A stretch of 64,000 nt of DNA from Alkalimonas cellulosilytica (GCF_036325985.1 NZ_JAUHLI010000010.1:116465-180464); one strand, 5' to 3'; shown: positions 8,783 through 17,952, counted from the stretch's first letter. Numbers and translations: made by a program. Notes: generated by a model from the letters alone, not told the origin.

Positions 8783-9919
8783 ATGCTGGGTCATGGTTGG
8801 CGTCGTTTGGTGTTAAAAGTAGGCAGCGCCTTAATCGCGCCAGAGGGTAAAGGTTGCTCTACCCGCTATTTGCTGACCCTGGCGCGTTTTATCAGTGAGT
8901 GCCGCTCCAGAGGCGTCGAAGTGGTGTTGGTGTCCTCTGGCAGTGTCGCCGCCGGGCGCAGCGCCATTGCTTTTTCCCATCAACCCTTGCCTATTCCGGT
9001 CAAGCAGGCCATGGCTTCCGTTGGCCAGTACCAGATGATGCAGCTGTGGCAAAACTTACTTGATTGTCACTGTGGCCAGTTGCTGCTAACCCACGATGAT
9101 TTTCACAACCGCCGCCGCTACCTGAATATTGAAAACACCCTACGCACCCTGCTGGATCATCAGGTACTTCCTATCATCAATGAAAACGACAGTGTCGCCA
9201 CCGCCGAGCTGAAGCTGGGCGATAACGACAACCTGGCGGCATTGGTGGCGACCGCTGTGGATGCCGATGTATTGATTATTTGTTCGGACATCGATGGTTT
9301 GTACAGCGCCAACCCACGCAGCAACCCCCAGGCGCAGTTTATTGCCGAGGTAGCGCGCATCACGCCGGAGGTGTTCGCCATGGCTGGTGGCAGCCATCAT
9401 CATGTTGGCACCGGCGGCATGGTGACCAAGCTGCAGGCGGCGCAAAAAGCCGGGCAGCAGGGCATTGATACGCTGATCGTCAACGGGCAAAAAGCCGCCG
9501 TATTTGAAGCGCTGTTGGAAGGTAAAACCGCTGGCACCTTGTTTCATCGCCAACAGGAACGGCTCAGTGCCAAGAAACACTGGCTGCTGCACGGTTTAAA
9601 AAGTCAGGGCCAGATCCAATTGGACGCAGGTGCAGTGAAAGCGCTGCAGCAACAGGGGGCTTCTTTGCTGGCCAAAGGGGTCAGTGCTGTGACCGGCCAG
9701 TTTGATAAAGGCGATGCCGTACTGCTGTGCGACAGCAGTGGAGCCCCTTTTGCCAAAGGCATTTGCCAGTATCCGGCATCAGAGCTTGGCCGGATTAAAG
9801 GCCTGCACAGCCAGCAAATCGCCGCCACCCTCGGTTATTGCCCACGTGAAGAAGTGATTCACCGTGACGATCTGGTGCTGTTGTCCGCGGCCGAAGCTGC
9901 TGCTCAGTCCTCGAAATAA
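8783..9919 (+). CDS. proB: Glutamate 5-kinase with PUA domain
   Basis: A 378-residue protein with an amino-acid kinase domain (about 1-260: LVLKVGSALI, LVSSGSVAAGR, INENDSVATAEL, DNDNLAALVAT, GTGGMVTKLQAA) and a C-terminal PUA domain (about 275-370: KGVSAVTGQFDKGDAV). It phosphorylates glutamate in the first step of proline synthesis. proA is not adjacent, unlike many relatives. The start is uncertain: ATG at 8783 is taken, GTG at 8774 is an alternative, and neither has a clear Shine-Dalgarno sequence. The 3' end overlaps the convergent gene at 9904 by 16 bases. Confidence 0.92.
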   Translation: MLGHGWRRLVLKVGSALIAPEGKGCSTRYLLTLARFISECRSRGVEVVLVSSGSVAAGRSAIAFSHQPLPIPVKQAMASVGQYQMMQLWQNLLDCHCGQLLLTHDDFHNRRRYLNIENTLRTLLDHQVLPIINENDSVATAELKLGDNDNLAALVATAVDADVLIICSDIDGLYSANPRSNPQAQFIAEVARITPEVFAMAGGSHHHVGTGGMVTKLQAAQKAGQQGIDTLIVNGQKAAVFEALLEGKTAGTLFHRQQERLSAKKHWLLHGLKSQGQIQLDAGAVKALQQQGASLLAKGVSAVTGQFDKGDAVLLCDSSGAPFAKGICQYPASELGRIKGLHSQQIAATLGYCPREEVIHRDDLVLLSAAEAAAQSSK

Positions 9920-12018
9920 CGCCAATCCGGTGGATAGGCCAGATCCGGCTGCTGATAATCGCACATGCCATCCGGGAATATCTGGCTAAGCTCCCTCAAC
10001 CAGGGTGTCATATCCACGGCACCAAAGTCACCGCGCGCCAGTGCCTGCTCAATTGGCATCAGCGCGCATTGCAGCAGCAGGCCATGACTCGGTGCACCAG
10101 CCTGTTGCCGGCTGTTGCTCAGCACCGGGTAGCTTTGCCGGCAAAGGCCTTGAGGCTGCCAGACGTCATCGCCACTGACAATCACCTGGCCGTCGGCTGC
10201 AAAACAGCGATCCGAAGCCGACGCCGGTGCTTCACCGCGACGAACCCAGTCCACCACAGCCGCAAAGGCTTCGCTTTCCGGCGTGTAATCCGGATGACTG
10301 ACCCAGATGCGTTGCCACGCTTCGTTTCCTCGCTGCGCCAGCCGCTCACGGGCCATAAAAGATGGCTGCAAATGATGCATATCCAGCACCGGATCCAGGT
10401 AGTGGCGCAAATCCAGCACCGGGATCGACAGCTCGCCGGTAAACAGCTGACCATAGCGATAAGCTCGCTCTATCGCTGCCCGGTTTGCCCGATAACGTGG
10501 TGCCACCTTGATGCCAGCATCCGTCATCTGCAGCGGTGCCATATTGTGCCGGCCAAAGGCACTGAGCCAGATGGGCGTATCCCAGATGGGCAGAAAACGC
10601 GCCCGCTCGGGCTGCATCTGATGCTGCGGCAGCCAGCTGCCAATGCGGGCATTTAACTCAATAAACTGCTCAGGGCTAAGCTGACCGGCTCGAAGTGCCA
10701 ACAAACCATAGGGCACACCAACATTGTCCCACAAGCTATGGGCAAAGCCATGCTCGTCACGGCCATAGATATCCACCAGATCTTCCCAGTAACTCCAGTG
10801 CGAACTTTGCAGCAGCTTTGGAGCAACAAAAGGCCGCAACCGGCCCTGGTTTGGGTTATGCACCACCGACGACAGTCCGAACCAGGCATTGATGCATTGG
10901 GTCGCCCCCTCCATCGGAGTGGGTTTGATGCCAGACAACAACTGGATGGCGCTGATTTCCCGCTGGAAGCGCACCTGCTGATCCGGCACTGTGCTCAGCC
11001 CCTCCACCAATTGCCGCTGCTGCCAGTCTTGCCACACGCTTTTATCACTGGCATGGAAGTAGTAGTAGTTGTGCAGCAGATCGCAATCCAGCGCATACAG
11101 CACCTGGCTCAGCATATCCGGATAGCTGTATTGGGCAATGGCCGCATCCAGCAACCCAGGGGCATTTTGTGCCAGCAGATATTGCGCAATACCGCCACCG
11201 GAGCCGCCAATACCAATGGTCATTTCCGGCTCGCCATACAGGCTGATAAAATGCTGCTTTAGCTGGCGCGCCACTTCTTCGGCCCGCAAAAAGTGATAAC
11301 TGTGGCTGGTGCGGTTGGCGCTGCTGCTGACCACGGCATAGCCCTGGCGCAGCTGGGCAGCCCGGTTACGCAGCAAGCGCTCAATGCGCAGCTCCCCCTG
11401 ACGAAAACCGATGCCAACCCCGCCATGGAACTGGTAAATCAGCTGCTGATTCCATTGGCTTTGGCCAGTGCGCAGCGGAAACTCATCGGTCAGTACCGGC
11501 ATCACCAGCAGGTAAAAATAGCGCTGTATGGTGCCAAGTTCAGCCCGAAGCAACAGCTCACCATCCGCCAGCGTCCCTCCCTGATAAGCCGCTACAGTTC
11601 CGTCCTGGCTAAGCCTGAACCAAAGCAGACGGCTGGGATGCAGGCAGTCCTGGCTATACCCCTGCATCGCGCCATCTTCGGCATAAATAGCAACGCCATA
11701 GCCCTGGTCGTTATCGACCAGCGGCGGCTCGATGCCCATCTGATGCCAGGCACAGTAAAAGGGGTATTGCTTGGGGCCGGAAAAAAGGGGCGTCGATGGG
11801 CCCACTTCACCAAGTGGGATAGGGTACGAGTAGGTATCCAATGGCCGTGGCGTGCGGCCAATAAAGTCATCGACTTGCAACAGCTCGCCTTCGCGCTCTG
11901 GCGGCACTGCCAGCACCGGGTGGGGTTCAAAAAAGCTGGCCGGGATCTCACTGCGCGGCCACATCAGAATCAAAGCCAGCACCAGGCCAAGCAACAACAA
12001 CCATTTCAATAAGCGCAC
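9904..12018 (-). CDS. Large membrane-anchored alpha/beta-hydrolase-like protein (DUF6351-like)
   Basis: A 704-residue protein with an N-terminal uncleaved anchor or signal (MRLLKWLLLLGLVLALILMW) and a large periplasmic part. The nucleophile-elbow pattern GIGGSGGGIAQYLL (about residue 265) follows YAVVSSSANRTSHSYHF, as in tannase/feruloyl-esterase-like serine hydrolases. A CDLLHNYYYF segment and several Trp-rich stretches resemble the DUF6351 group, from memory. Substrate unknown; an ester or oligomer hydrolase outside the cytoplasm is inferred. No recognisable partner nearby. It overlaps the end of proB in convergent orientation. Confidence 0.6.
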   Translation of the reverse strand: MRLLKWLLLLGLVLALILMWPRSEIPASFFEPHPVLAVPPEREGELLQVDDFIGRTPRPLDTYSYPIPLGEVGPSTPLFSGPKQYPFYCAWHQMGIEPPLVDNDQGYGVAIYAEDGAMQGYSQDCLHPSRLLWFRLSQDGTVAAYQGGTLADGELLLRAELGTIQRYFYLLVMPVLTDEFPLRTGQSQWNQQLIYQFHGGVGIGFRQGELRIERLLRNRAAQLRQGYAVVSSSANRTSHSYHFLRAEEVARQLKQHFISLYGEPEMTIGIGGSGGGIAQYLLAQNAPGLLDAAIAQYSYPDMLSQVLYALDCDLLHNYYYFHASDKSVWQDWQQRQLVEGLSTVPDQQVRFQREISAIQLLSGIKPTPMEGATQCINAWFGLSSVVHNPNQGRLRPFVAPKLLQSSHWSYWEDLVDIYGRDEHGFAHSLWDNVGVPYGLLALRAGQLSPEQFIELNARIGSWLPQHQMQPERARFLPIWDTPIWLSAFGRHNMAPLQMTDAGIKVAPRYRANRAAIERAYRYGQLFTGELSIPVLDLRHYLDPVLDMHHLQPSFMARERLAQRGNEAWQRIWVSHPDYTPESEAFAAVVDWVRRGEAPASASDRCFAADGQVIVSGDDVWQPQGLCRQSYPVLSNSRQQAGAPSHGLLLQCALMPIEQALARGDFGAVDMTPWLRELSQIFPDGMCDYQQPDLAYPPDWRYFED

Positions 12019-12071
12019 TTTGTTCTCCTTACTCGTTCTCTAAATAAGGATAGCAAGACGCCGGACTTGTG

Positions 12072-13412
12072 CTAGCTCAAAGCCAGAGCCAACACCTTGG
12101 ATTTACGCTGATAATTGTACAATTGCTTCTTTTGCGCCGGTAAATCATCCACCGTGGCCAGCTCAAAGCCATGCTCCAAAAACCAGTGGATGCTGCGGGT
12201 AGTTAGTGCAAACAGGGTATGATAACGCTGCTGCTTAGCCCGCTGGATCACGTACTTCAGTAAAACACTGCCCCTGTCAGCATCGCGGTAATCCGGATGC
12301 ACCGCCACACAGGCAAACTCGCCGACCTGCTCATCGGCAAAAGGATACAAAGCCGCGCAGCCGATCACCAAGCCTTCTTTTTCAATCAGCACAAAGTAAT
12401 CGATTTCCATCTCAAGCTGCTCGCGTGAACGCCGCACTAACAGACCCTGCTGCTCCAGCGGCCGGATCAAGTCCAGAATACCGCCGATATCAGCAATGGT
12501 AGCCGGGCGCAGTTTCTCGGCCGATTCATTGACCATTTGAGTACCAATACCATCACGGGAGAACAGCTCCTGAAGCAAGGCACCATCGGCATTATGACTG
12601 ATCAGATGGCAGCGCGGCACCCCGGCGCGACAGGCGCTAATCGCCGCATGCAAAAAGGCCAGGCTGGCAGCGCAGCAGCTGCCTTGCTGCTCTAAGCGCA
12701 GCAAGTTTTGCTCCGCATCATTGGGTAGGAGTTCTGGGATAATATCACCATCATCGGATAAAATGCCGCCATCAGCACTGAAACCTATCATTTTATCGGC
12801 TTTTAACTTAATGGCGACCTGAGTGGCAATTTCTTCTGCGGTCAGGTTGAAGCTTTCGCCGGTGACGGAAGCCGCGATGGGCCCCATCAGCACCATGCCG
12901 TTGCTATCGAGCTGACGGCGAATGCCCTGCACATCAATGCGACGGACCCGGCCACTGTGGCAGTAGTCAATGCCTTCATCCACACCAAGAGGCTGGGCAA
13001 TGACAAAGTTGCCACTGACCACGTTGATTTGCGCGCCCTGCATTGGCGTATTGCTTAAACTCATCGACAGCCGGGCAGTAATATCCAACTGCAAAGCGCC
13101 GGCCACCTGTTTGATCAGCTGAAAAGTATCGTCATCGGTGATCCGCACCCGCTTGTGATAACTGGCATCCAAGCCGGCTTGCTGCAGTGCCTGGTTGATT
13201 TGCGGCCTGGCACCATACACCAGCACAATTTTGATACCCAGACTGTTCAGCAGAGCAATGTCATTGATAATGCTACGAAAACCAGGTTGAGCAATGGCTT
13301 CGCCACCCAGCATCACCACAAAGGTTTTGCCACGGTGGGCATTGACATAAGGGGCAGACTGGCGAAAGCCAGAGACAAGTTCAGTAGTACGCACCTTGGC
13401 AAAATCCTTCAT
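12072..13412 (-). CDS. argA: Amino-acid N-acetyltransferase (N-acetylglutamate synthase)
   Basis: A 446-residue two-domain enzyme: an amino-acid-kinase-like arginine-sensing domain (about 1-290, with FVVMLGGEAI, VYGARPQINQAL, INVVSGNFVIAQPLGV, LMGPIAASVTGESFNL) and a GNAT domain (about 295-446, with CVAVHPDYRDADRGSVLL and a C-terminal YNYQRKSKVL). It follows E. coli ArgA over the whole length. It makes N-acetylglutamate, the first step of arginine synthesis, and is feedback-inhibited by arginine in the family. Possible ArgR half-sites lie upstream (13479-13540). Confidence 0.96.
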   Translation of the reverse strand: MKDFAKVRTTELVSGFRQSAPYVNAHRGKTFVVMLGGEAIAQPGFRSIINDIALLNSLGIKIVLVYGARPQINQALQQAGLDASYHKRVRITDDDTFQLIKQVAGALQLDITARLSMSLSNTPMQGAQINVVSGNFVIAQPLGVDEGIDYCHSGRVRRIDVQGIRRQLDSNGMVLMGPIAASVTGESFNLTAEEIATQVAIKLKADKMIGFSADGGILSDDGDIIPELLPNDAEQNLLRLEQQGSCCAASLAFLHAAISACRAGVPRCHLISHNADGALLQELFSRDGIGTQMVNESAEKLRPATIADIGGILDLIRPLEQQGLLVRRSREQLEMEIDYFVLIEKEGLVIGCAALYPFADEQVGEFACVAVHPDYRDADRGSVLLKYVIQRAKQQRYHTLFALTTRSIHWFLEHGFELATVDDLPAQKKQLYNYQRKSKVLALALS

Positions 13413-13478
13413 CGGTTGAACACCCAGGCTGATGCAACACCACTGTATGAAAGCATCATGACAGCCGGATGAATCAGA

Positions 13479-13540
13479 AAAGAATAATTATACGGAAAAA
13501 CAGGATAAATAATCAACAAGTATTCATTATCACACTGACG
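13479..13540. promoter_or_regulatory. Possible ArgR box region upstream of argA
   Basis: Within the 481-bp gap before the bacteriocin locus, close to argA, lie two AT-rich elements resembling ARG half-boxes: GAATAATTATA (about 13482) and, on the opposite strand, TAATGAATACTT (about 13519-13530). ArgR sites are usually paired 18-bp palindromes of TGAAT arms; these match only in part, so the call is tentative. Confidence 0.3.
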
Positions 13541-13659
13541 CTAAAGAAAAATTAATATAAAACAATATTTTATAATTTCATGAATTTAATTTGCATTTTC
13601 CATGTGGGTTTCTATCTAAAAAGATTGCATTTCCATTCTTTTACTTCATTCGGCATACG

Positions 13660-13787
13660 CATTCGCAAAGCGGTGATTTTAATACTTAACGGCACCGAGC
13701 CTTGCCGCTTGGCTGTCGTGGCCTAAGGGCCCAGCGGTTCTCTGCTATAAGCAACCATGCCAGCCCTGTATTCGGCTGGTTTTTCAT
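13660..13787 (+). ncRNA. Possible structured RNA ending in a terminator, before the bacteriocin operon
   Basis: In an otherwise AT-rich gap there is a sharp GC-rich island with nested inverted repeats: an AGCC/GGCT stem enclosed by ACGGCA/TGTCGT, then GGCC-TAAG-GGCC, then AGCGG...CTGCT, and finally CCAGCC-ctgtattc-GGCTGG followed by TTTTT (stem 13760-13779). The order compact fold, then terminator, is what a small RNA or a leader riboswitch would show. I do not recognise a named family. Confidence 0.3.
13760..13784 (+). terminator. Intrinsic terminator in the region before the bacteriocin operon
   Basis: Stem CCAGCC / GGCTGG with an 8-base loop, followed by five T. It points along the plus strand, yet no coding gene precedes it, so it should end a short RNA. 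Confidence 0.55.
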
Positions 13788-13808
13788 AAAAAAATCAATG
13801 TAAATTAT

Positions 13809-13837
13809 TTGACAGAAAAAACAACCCAATCTAACTT
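13809..13837 (+). promoter_or_regulatory. Candidate sigma-70 promoter of the bacteriocin operon
   Basis: TTGACA at 13809-13814, a 17-base spacer, then TAACTT at 13832-13837. The -35 is perfect and the -10 is fair. It lies 57 bases before the first gene of the locus and just downstream of the terminator at 13760. Confidence 0.5.
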
Positions 13838-13893
13838 GAAATTATCATTAAGCAAGTTAATTTCACAATAAATTTGTTGGTGTTGGAGCGCCC

Positions 13894-15144
13894 ATGTTAA
13901 ATAACGGACTATTTCGTGCTAATGCGGTCAGGCAGCAGGCCGCCAAACTGGATGGCGATGTCATTATTGCCCAGCCGCTTAGCAGCAGTCTACTCACCAT
14001 CACGCTACTGCTGCTGGTATCCTTGTTGATTACCTTTCTGGTACTGTCCTCTTTTCACCGCAAAGAAACCGTTACCGGTTATTTAAAGCCCGATTTGGGC
14101 CTGGCCAAAGTCAGCAGCCCGCGCCCCGGCATTGTCAGCCAATTGTTTGTCGAGGATGGTCAGCAGGTCGAGGCCGGTGCACCGCTGGCGCTTATTCATA
14201 TCCCCGAGCACCTGGCCGATGGCCTGTCGCTCAGTCAAAGTTTGTTTCAGGGCTTAGTGCAGCAAACTGAGTTACTCAGCTTACGCCAGCAGCAATTGCA
14301 GCAGCAATTTGCCCAGCAGGAAACCGAATTACAAAGCCGCTTGCTGCTTAGCCAGAGCATGTTGCAGGAGCTTCAGGGCCAGCAGCAGTTGCAACAACAG
14401 CGTTTGGCGTTGCAGCAAAGCCGTTTTCAGAACTTCCAGCAGTTGCATCAGCAAGGCGCTATCTCAGAGCTGGAGCTGCAACAGCAAGCCGAGCTGATTT
14501 TAGGCATCCGCCAGCAACTGGCCGAGTTAAGTGCCAGTGCCCAGCAACAGCAGGCCAGCATTGAGCAATTGCAGGGCCAACTGGCCCGGCTGCCGGTGGA
14601 GCAGGCGCAGCAATTGGCGTTGCTCGATACCGACCGCTCACGGTTGGCGCAACAAAAAGTGGAACTGGATGCGCGCGGTCAGCTATTAATTACCGCACCG
14701 ATTTCTGGCCGGGTGACCAATCTGGTGGCCGATATCGGCACCAGCTTAATCAGTCAATTGCCGTTTTTAACCATTTTGCCTGAGAACGCAGAGCTTAGAG
14801 CGGTATTGCTGGTGCCTACCCGGGCCTATGGCTTTGTGCAGCCAGGCCAGCATACCCGCATTCGATTTGATGCCTTTCCGTACCAGCGTTTTGGTTTGTA
14901 CGACGGGGAAGTAATTCGCACAGCGCAGGCCATCGTGCTTCCGGGGGAAGTCGATATGCCTGTCGCCGTGCAGGAGCCAGTCTACCGGGTAGAGGTAGCG
15001 CTGGCGGCGCAAGAAATCCGCGCTTACGGCAACAGCGTCCCGCTGCAATCGGGCATGCTGCTAAGCGCAGATATCGTGCTGGAACAACGCAGCCTCATCA
15101 GCTGGTTGTTTGAGCCGATTTTAAGCCTGAAAGGGCGATTATAG
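13894..15144 (+). CDS. HlyD-family membrane fusion protein of the bacteriocin exporter
   Basis: A 416-residue inner-membrane-anchored adaptor. One transmembrane helix (about 31-53) is followed by a lipoyl/barrel half-motif (KVSSPRPGIVSQLFVEDGQQVEAGAPL), a long Gln-rich coiled coil (about 110-260) and the second half-motif (ITAPISGRVTNLVADIGTSL) plus a C-terminal beta domain. This is the CvaA/MchE type that links a C39 ABC exporter to TolC. GGAG precedes the start. First gene of the operon with the precursor (48 bases later), a small membrane protein and the ABC exporter. No tolC homologue is adjacent, so a housekeeping one is presumably used. Confidence 0.9.
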   Translation: MLNNGLFRANAVRQQAAKLDGDVIIAQPLSSSLLTITLLLLVSLLITFLVLSSFHRKETVTGYLKPDLGLAKVSSPRPGIVSQLFVEDGQQVEAGAPLALIHIPEHLADGLSLSQSLFQGLVQQTELLSLRQQQLQQQFAQQETELQSRLLLSQSMLQELQGQQQLQQQRLALQQSRFQNFQQLHQQGAISELELQQQAELILGIRQQLAELSASAQQQQASIEQLQGQLARLPVEQAQQLALLDTDRSRLAQQKVELDARGQLLITAPISGRVTNLVADIGTSLISQLPFLTILPENAELRAVLLVPTRAYGFVQPGQHTRIRFDAFPYQRFGLYDGEVIRTAQAIVLPGEVDMPVAVQEPVYRVEVALAAQEIRAYGNSVPLQSGMLLSADIVLEQRSLISWLFEPILSLKGRL

Positions 15145-15191
15145 TCCCTCAGGTTCTTACGTAACTTAAAATCATCTCAAGGAGAGATACT

Positions 15192-15545
15192 ATGCAAGAA
15201 TTGACATTTGAGCAAGTGGATGTGGTTAGCGGTGGTTATTATATAATCCCCGATACGTTAAACGATTTTTTTCAGCAAACTGGAGGTTTCTGGGATATAT
15301 CATCATCAGCTGGCTTTATCGACAATGATGCTGGACGATATGAAAGCCCATCGGATGGCAGCCCCGGTCGAAGTTTCACCCCTTCTGAGAAAGGTTTCAT
15401 AGTCGCCTTTACTACATATTTAGGCGCAAAGTTTGGCAACGCATTTGGAGCCGCAGCAATGGCGTACGTTGGGACAGTCTTAGCGGAGTCAGGTACAGCT
15501 GGTGGCAATTATCAACCGGTAGTGCCTGACTATATGGCACCATAA
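15192..15545 (+). CDS. Double-glycine-leader bacteriocin (class II microcin-like) precursor
   Basis: A 117-residue protein whose N-terminus MQELTFEQVDVVSGG is a textbook double-glycine leader: hydrophobic residues at -4, -7 and -12 and cleavage after Gly14-Gly15, the substrate type of C39 peptidases. The predicted mature part (102 residues) starts YYIIPDTL, has a Gly/Ser/Asp-rich middle and a hydrophobic Gly/Ala-rich stretch (about 80-103: GAKFGNAFGAAAMAYVGTVL) that could insert in membranes. It has no Cys. A strong AAGGAGAG site precedes it. Flanked by its own adaptor and exporter genes. I recognise no named microcin. Toxicity is inferred; a secreted signalling or adhesion peptide is the alternative. 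Confidence 0.8.
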   Translation: MQELTFEQVDVVSGGYYIIPDTLNDFFQQTGGFWDISSSAGFIDNDAGRYESPSDGSPGRSFTPSEKGFIVAFTTYLGAKFGNAFGAAAMAYVGTVLAESGTAGGNYQPVVPDYMAP

Positions 15546-15609
15546 ATTTTAATTTTTCTAACGGATTAGGCGATTTTGCATCAATCGTCTAATCCAAGCA
15601 GGTGATAAA

Positions 15610-15777
15610 ATGAAATCTTTTATAATTGCTATCCTGACTGGATTAACAACAGCAGTTTTATATTTTCTTTTGAATTCCTTTTTCCCAGAAATCACATTGG
15701 GAATTAAAGCAATATTAGTAGCACTTTTTGCCGCAACAGCGTATTTTTTTTACTCCACTGTTGCAAGTAAAAGGTAA
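15610..15777 (+). CDS. Small two-helix membrane protein, candidate bacteriocin immunity protein
   Basis: A 55-residue frame with AGGTGA before its ATG. It contains two hydrophobic segments, about residues 4-25 (FIIAILTGLTTAVLYFLLNS) and 34-51 (IKAILVALFAATAYFFYS), and a basic tail ending ASKR. Microcin immunity proteins are often tiny inner-membrane proteins encoded beside the precursor, so immunity is the natural guess. Its TAA stop directly abuts the ATG of the ABC exporter, in the same reading frame and without a single base between, so the two are tightly coupled. Its sequence is clearly AT-richer than the exporter. No homologue is recognised. Confidence 0.65.
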   Translation: MKSFIIAILTGLTTAVLYFLLNSFFPEITLGIKAILVALFAATAYFFYSTVASKR

Positions 15778-17871
15778 ATGGTAGTCACCCTCCAAACCGA
15801 AGCCGCTGAATGCGGCCTTGCCTGCATGGCGATGGTGGCCAACCACCATGGCCATCAAATCGATTTGACCACTTTGCGCAGTCGCTATGCGGTGTCGCTG
15901 AAGGGTGCCACCATGCAGCAGCTGATGCGACTGGCAGAGCAGCTGGATATGACCGGCCGGGCGCTGAAGTTAGAGTTGGATGAGCTGTCGAAGCTAAAAA
16001 CTCCCTGCATCTTGCATTGGGAAATGAACCACTTTGTGGTGCTAAAGAAAGTGCATCGTAATGGCATTACCATCTTAGATCCTGCCATGGGCGAGCGCCG
16101 CCTGAGCATGGCGGAGGTGGATAAAGCTTTTACCGGGGTGGCGCTGGAACTCACTCCCGGCAATGAATTTAAGAAAATCGACGAGCGGGTACAGCTCAGC
16201 TTAACCTCGTTCTGGAGCAGCATTCAAGGCTTGGTGCCCTCGCTGGTTAAGTTGTTTGTGTTGTCCTTGCTGCTGCAGTTTTTTGTGCTGGCGTCGCCTT
16301 ATTACACCCAGCTGGTAGTGGATGAAGTGCTGGTCAGTAACGACCGGCCGCTGCTGTTAGTGCTAGCGATAGGTTTTTCTTTGTTGATGGTGATGCAAAT
16401 CACCATTCAGGTCCTGCGCAGCTTGATTGCGCTGCATTTAGGCACCCATTTGAATATGCAAATGGTGACCAATTTGTTCCGCCATTTGCTGCATTTGCCT
16501 GTATCGTTTTTTGAAAAACGCCATATGGGCGATATTACCTCGCGATTTTCCTCGTTAGGCTCGATTCAACAAATTCTGACCAACAGTTTAATTGAAGGAA
16601 TTCTGGATGGCCTGATGATCGTGCTGGTACTGGTAATGATGCTGCTTTACAGCCCATTGCTCAGTCTGGTGGTGTTTGCAGTAGTCATTTTATATGCCCT
16701 ACTGCGCTGGGCTTTTTATTGGCCCATGCGCCAGTTAACCGAAGAAAGCATTGTCACTTCGGCCAAAGAAAACAGCGTCTTTATGGAAACCATTCGAGGC
16801 ATTCAAAGCTTAAAGCTGTTTGGTCAACAAAATGAGCGTTTAAACCTGTGGCAAAACCGCCATGCTGAATCAGTAAACAAAGGCTACCGTTTGGCCAAGT
16901 GGGGCATAGGTGCAAGCACTGCCAACCAGCTGTTGTTTGGCATTGAAGGCATAGTGATTTTGTACTTAGGTGCTCTGGCGGTAATGAATGGCAGTATGAC
17001 CATCGGCATGCTGTTTGCTTTTATAGCTTACAAAGGCCAATTTACCGGCCGGGCCGCTTCGCTGATTTCTCTGGTGGTTGAAATCAAAATGCTGAAACTG
17101 CACTTAAACCGCCTGGCCGATATTGCTCTAACCGACAAAGAAGACGAAGGGTTAAATCAGCCGAACCGTGATATCAGCGGCCAGCTGAAGTTAAGCAATA
17201 TTCGTTTTCGCTACGCCGATAACGAGCCGTTGCTGTTTAAGGATCTTTGTATGGATATCGCGGCTGGGGCCAATATCGCCATTATCGGCCCGTCTGGCAC
17301 AGGCAAAACCACGCTGATGAAACTAATGCTTGGTTTATTGCCGCCTGAAAGCGGCAAGGTGGAAGTCGATGGCATTGAGATTAAACAGCTAGGGCTGCGC
17401 AATTACCGCAGTCAGATTGCGGCCGTGATGCAGGACGACCAACTAATGTCCGGTACTTTGGCCGAAAACATCAGTTTTTTTGACCCGCAATTGGATATGC
17501 AGCGCGTAGTTGAAGTCGCGCAGTTGGCCGGAATTCATCAGGATATCAGTGCCATGCAAATGGGCTACAACTCCCTGGTCGGCGATATGGGCAGCGCGCT
17601 ATCCGGTGGTCAGAAACAGCGCTTATTGCTGGCCCGGGCCTTGTACCGCCAGCCCAAAATTCTACTGCTGGATGAAGCCACCAGCCATTTGGATGTGGCA
17701 CTGGAGCATTACGTCAACCAGGCCATTCAGCAGCTTAGTATGACCCGGGTTTTGATTGCGCATCGGCCAGAAACCATCCTAAGCGCAGAGCAAATTTACC
17801 AGCTGGCAGACGGCCAGTTGCAGGATGTAACTGAGGCGTACAAGGCGCAGTTTGGTAAGACAGCCGGATGA
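15778..17871 (+). CDS. C39-peptidase bacteriocin-processing ABC exporter
   Basis: A 697-residue protein. An N-terminal C39 peptidase domain (1-125) has Gln6, catalytic Cys12 (AAECGLACM), His85 (NHFVVL) and Asp101 (LDPAMG). A six-helix transmembrane domain (about 140-420) and an ATPase domain follow, with Walker A GPSGTGKTT (about 504-512), signature LSGGQKQR (about 607) and Walker B ILLLDEATSHLD. It cleaves the leader after Gly-Gly and exports the peptide, as CvaB/MchF do. Compared with CvaB it lacks about 20 residues before the QTE motif; the codon just upstream is a stop, so this short N-terminus seems real. Confidence 0.93.
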   Translation: MVVTLQTEAAECGLACMAMVANHHGHQIDLTTLRSRYAVSLKGATMQQLMRLAEQLDMTGRALKLELDELSKLKTPCILHWEMNHFVVLKKVHRNGITILDPAMGERRLSMAEVDKAFTGVALELTPGNEFKKIDERVQLSLTSFWSSIQGLVPSLVKLFVLSLLLQFFVLASPYYTQLVVDEVLVSNDRPLLLVLAIGFSLLMVMQITIQVLRSLIALHLGTHLNMQMVTNLFRHLLHLPVSFFEKRHMGDITSRFSSLGSIQQILTNSLIEGILDGLMIVLVLVMMLLYSPLLSLVVFAVVILYALLRWAFYWPMRQLTEESIVTSAKENSVFMETIRGIQSLKLFGQQNERLNLWQNRHAESVNKGYRLAKWGIGASTANQLLFGIEGIVILYLGALAVMNGSMTIGMLFAFIAYKGQFTGRAASLISLVVEIKMLKLHLNRLADIALTDKEDEGLNQPNRDISGQLKLSNIRFRYADNEPLLFKDLCMDIAAGANIAIIGPSGTGKTTLMKLMLGLLPPESGKVEVDGIEIKQLGLRNYRSQIAAVMQDDQLMSGTLAENISFFDPQLDMQRVVEVAQLAGIHQDISAMQMGYNSLVGDMGSALSGGQKQRLLLARALYRQPKILLLDEATSHLDVALEHYVNQAIQQLSMTRVLIAHRPETILSAEQIYQLADGQLQDVTEAYKAQFGKTAG

Positions 17872-17952
17872 TCTACTTGAACTTACAACAGCAGCGTGCT
17901 GCTACACTTTTGAATTATGGGTATTTTTCCTTTCTCAGTTTGGAGCATAGAT

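Noticed and set aside
11293..12012. A long plus-strand open frame (239 codons) opposite the DUF6351-like gene
   Set aside because: It is antisense to a gene with signal peptide and hydrolase motif, has no Shine-Dalgarno sequence and no recognisable domain; such shadows are common in GC-rich genes.
15192..15545. Considered as a lanthipeptide or other modified peptide precursor
   Set aside because: The core has no Cys and no modification enzymes are encoded nearby; an unmodified class II type fits.
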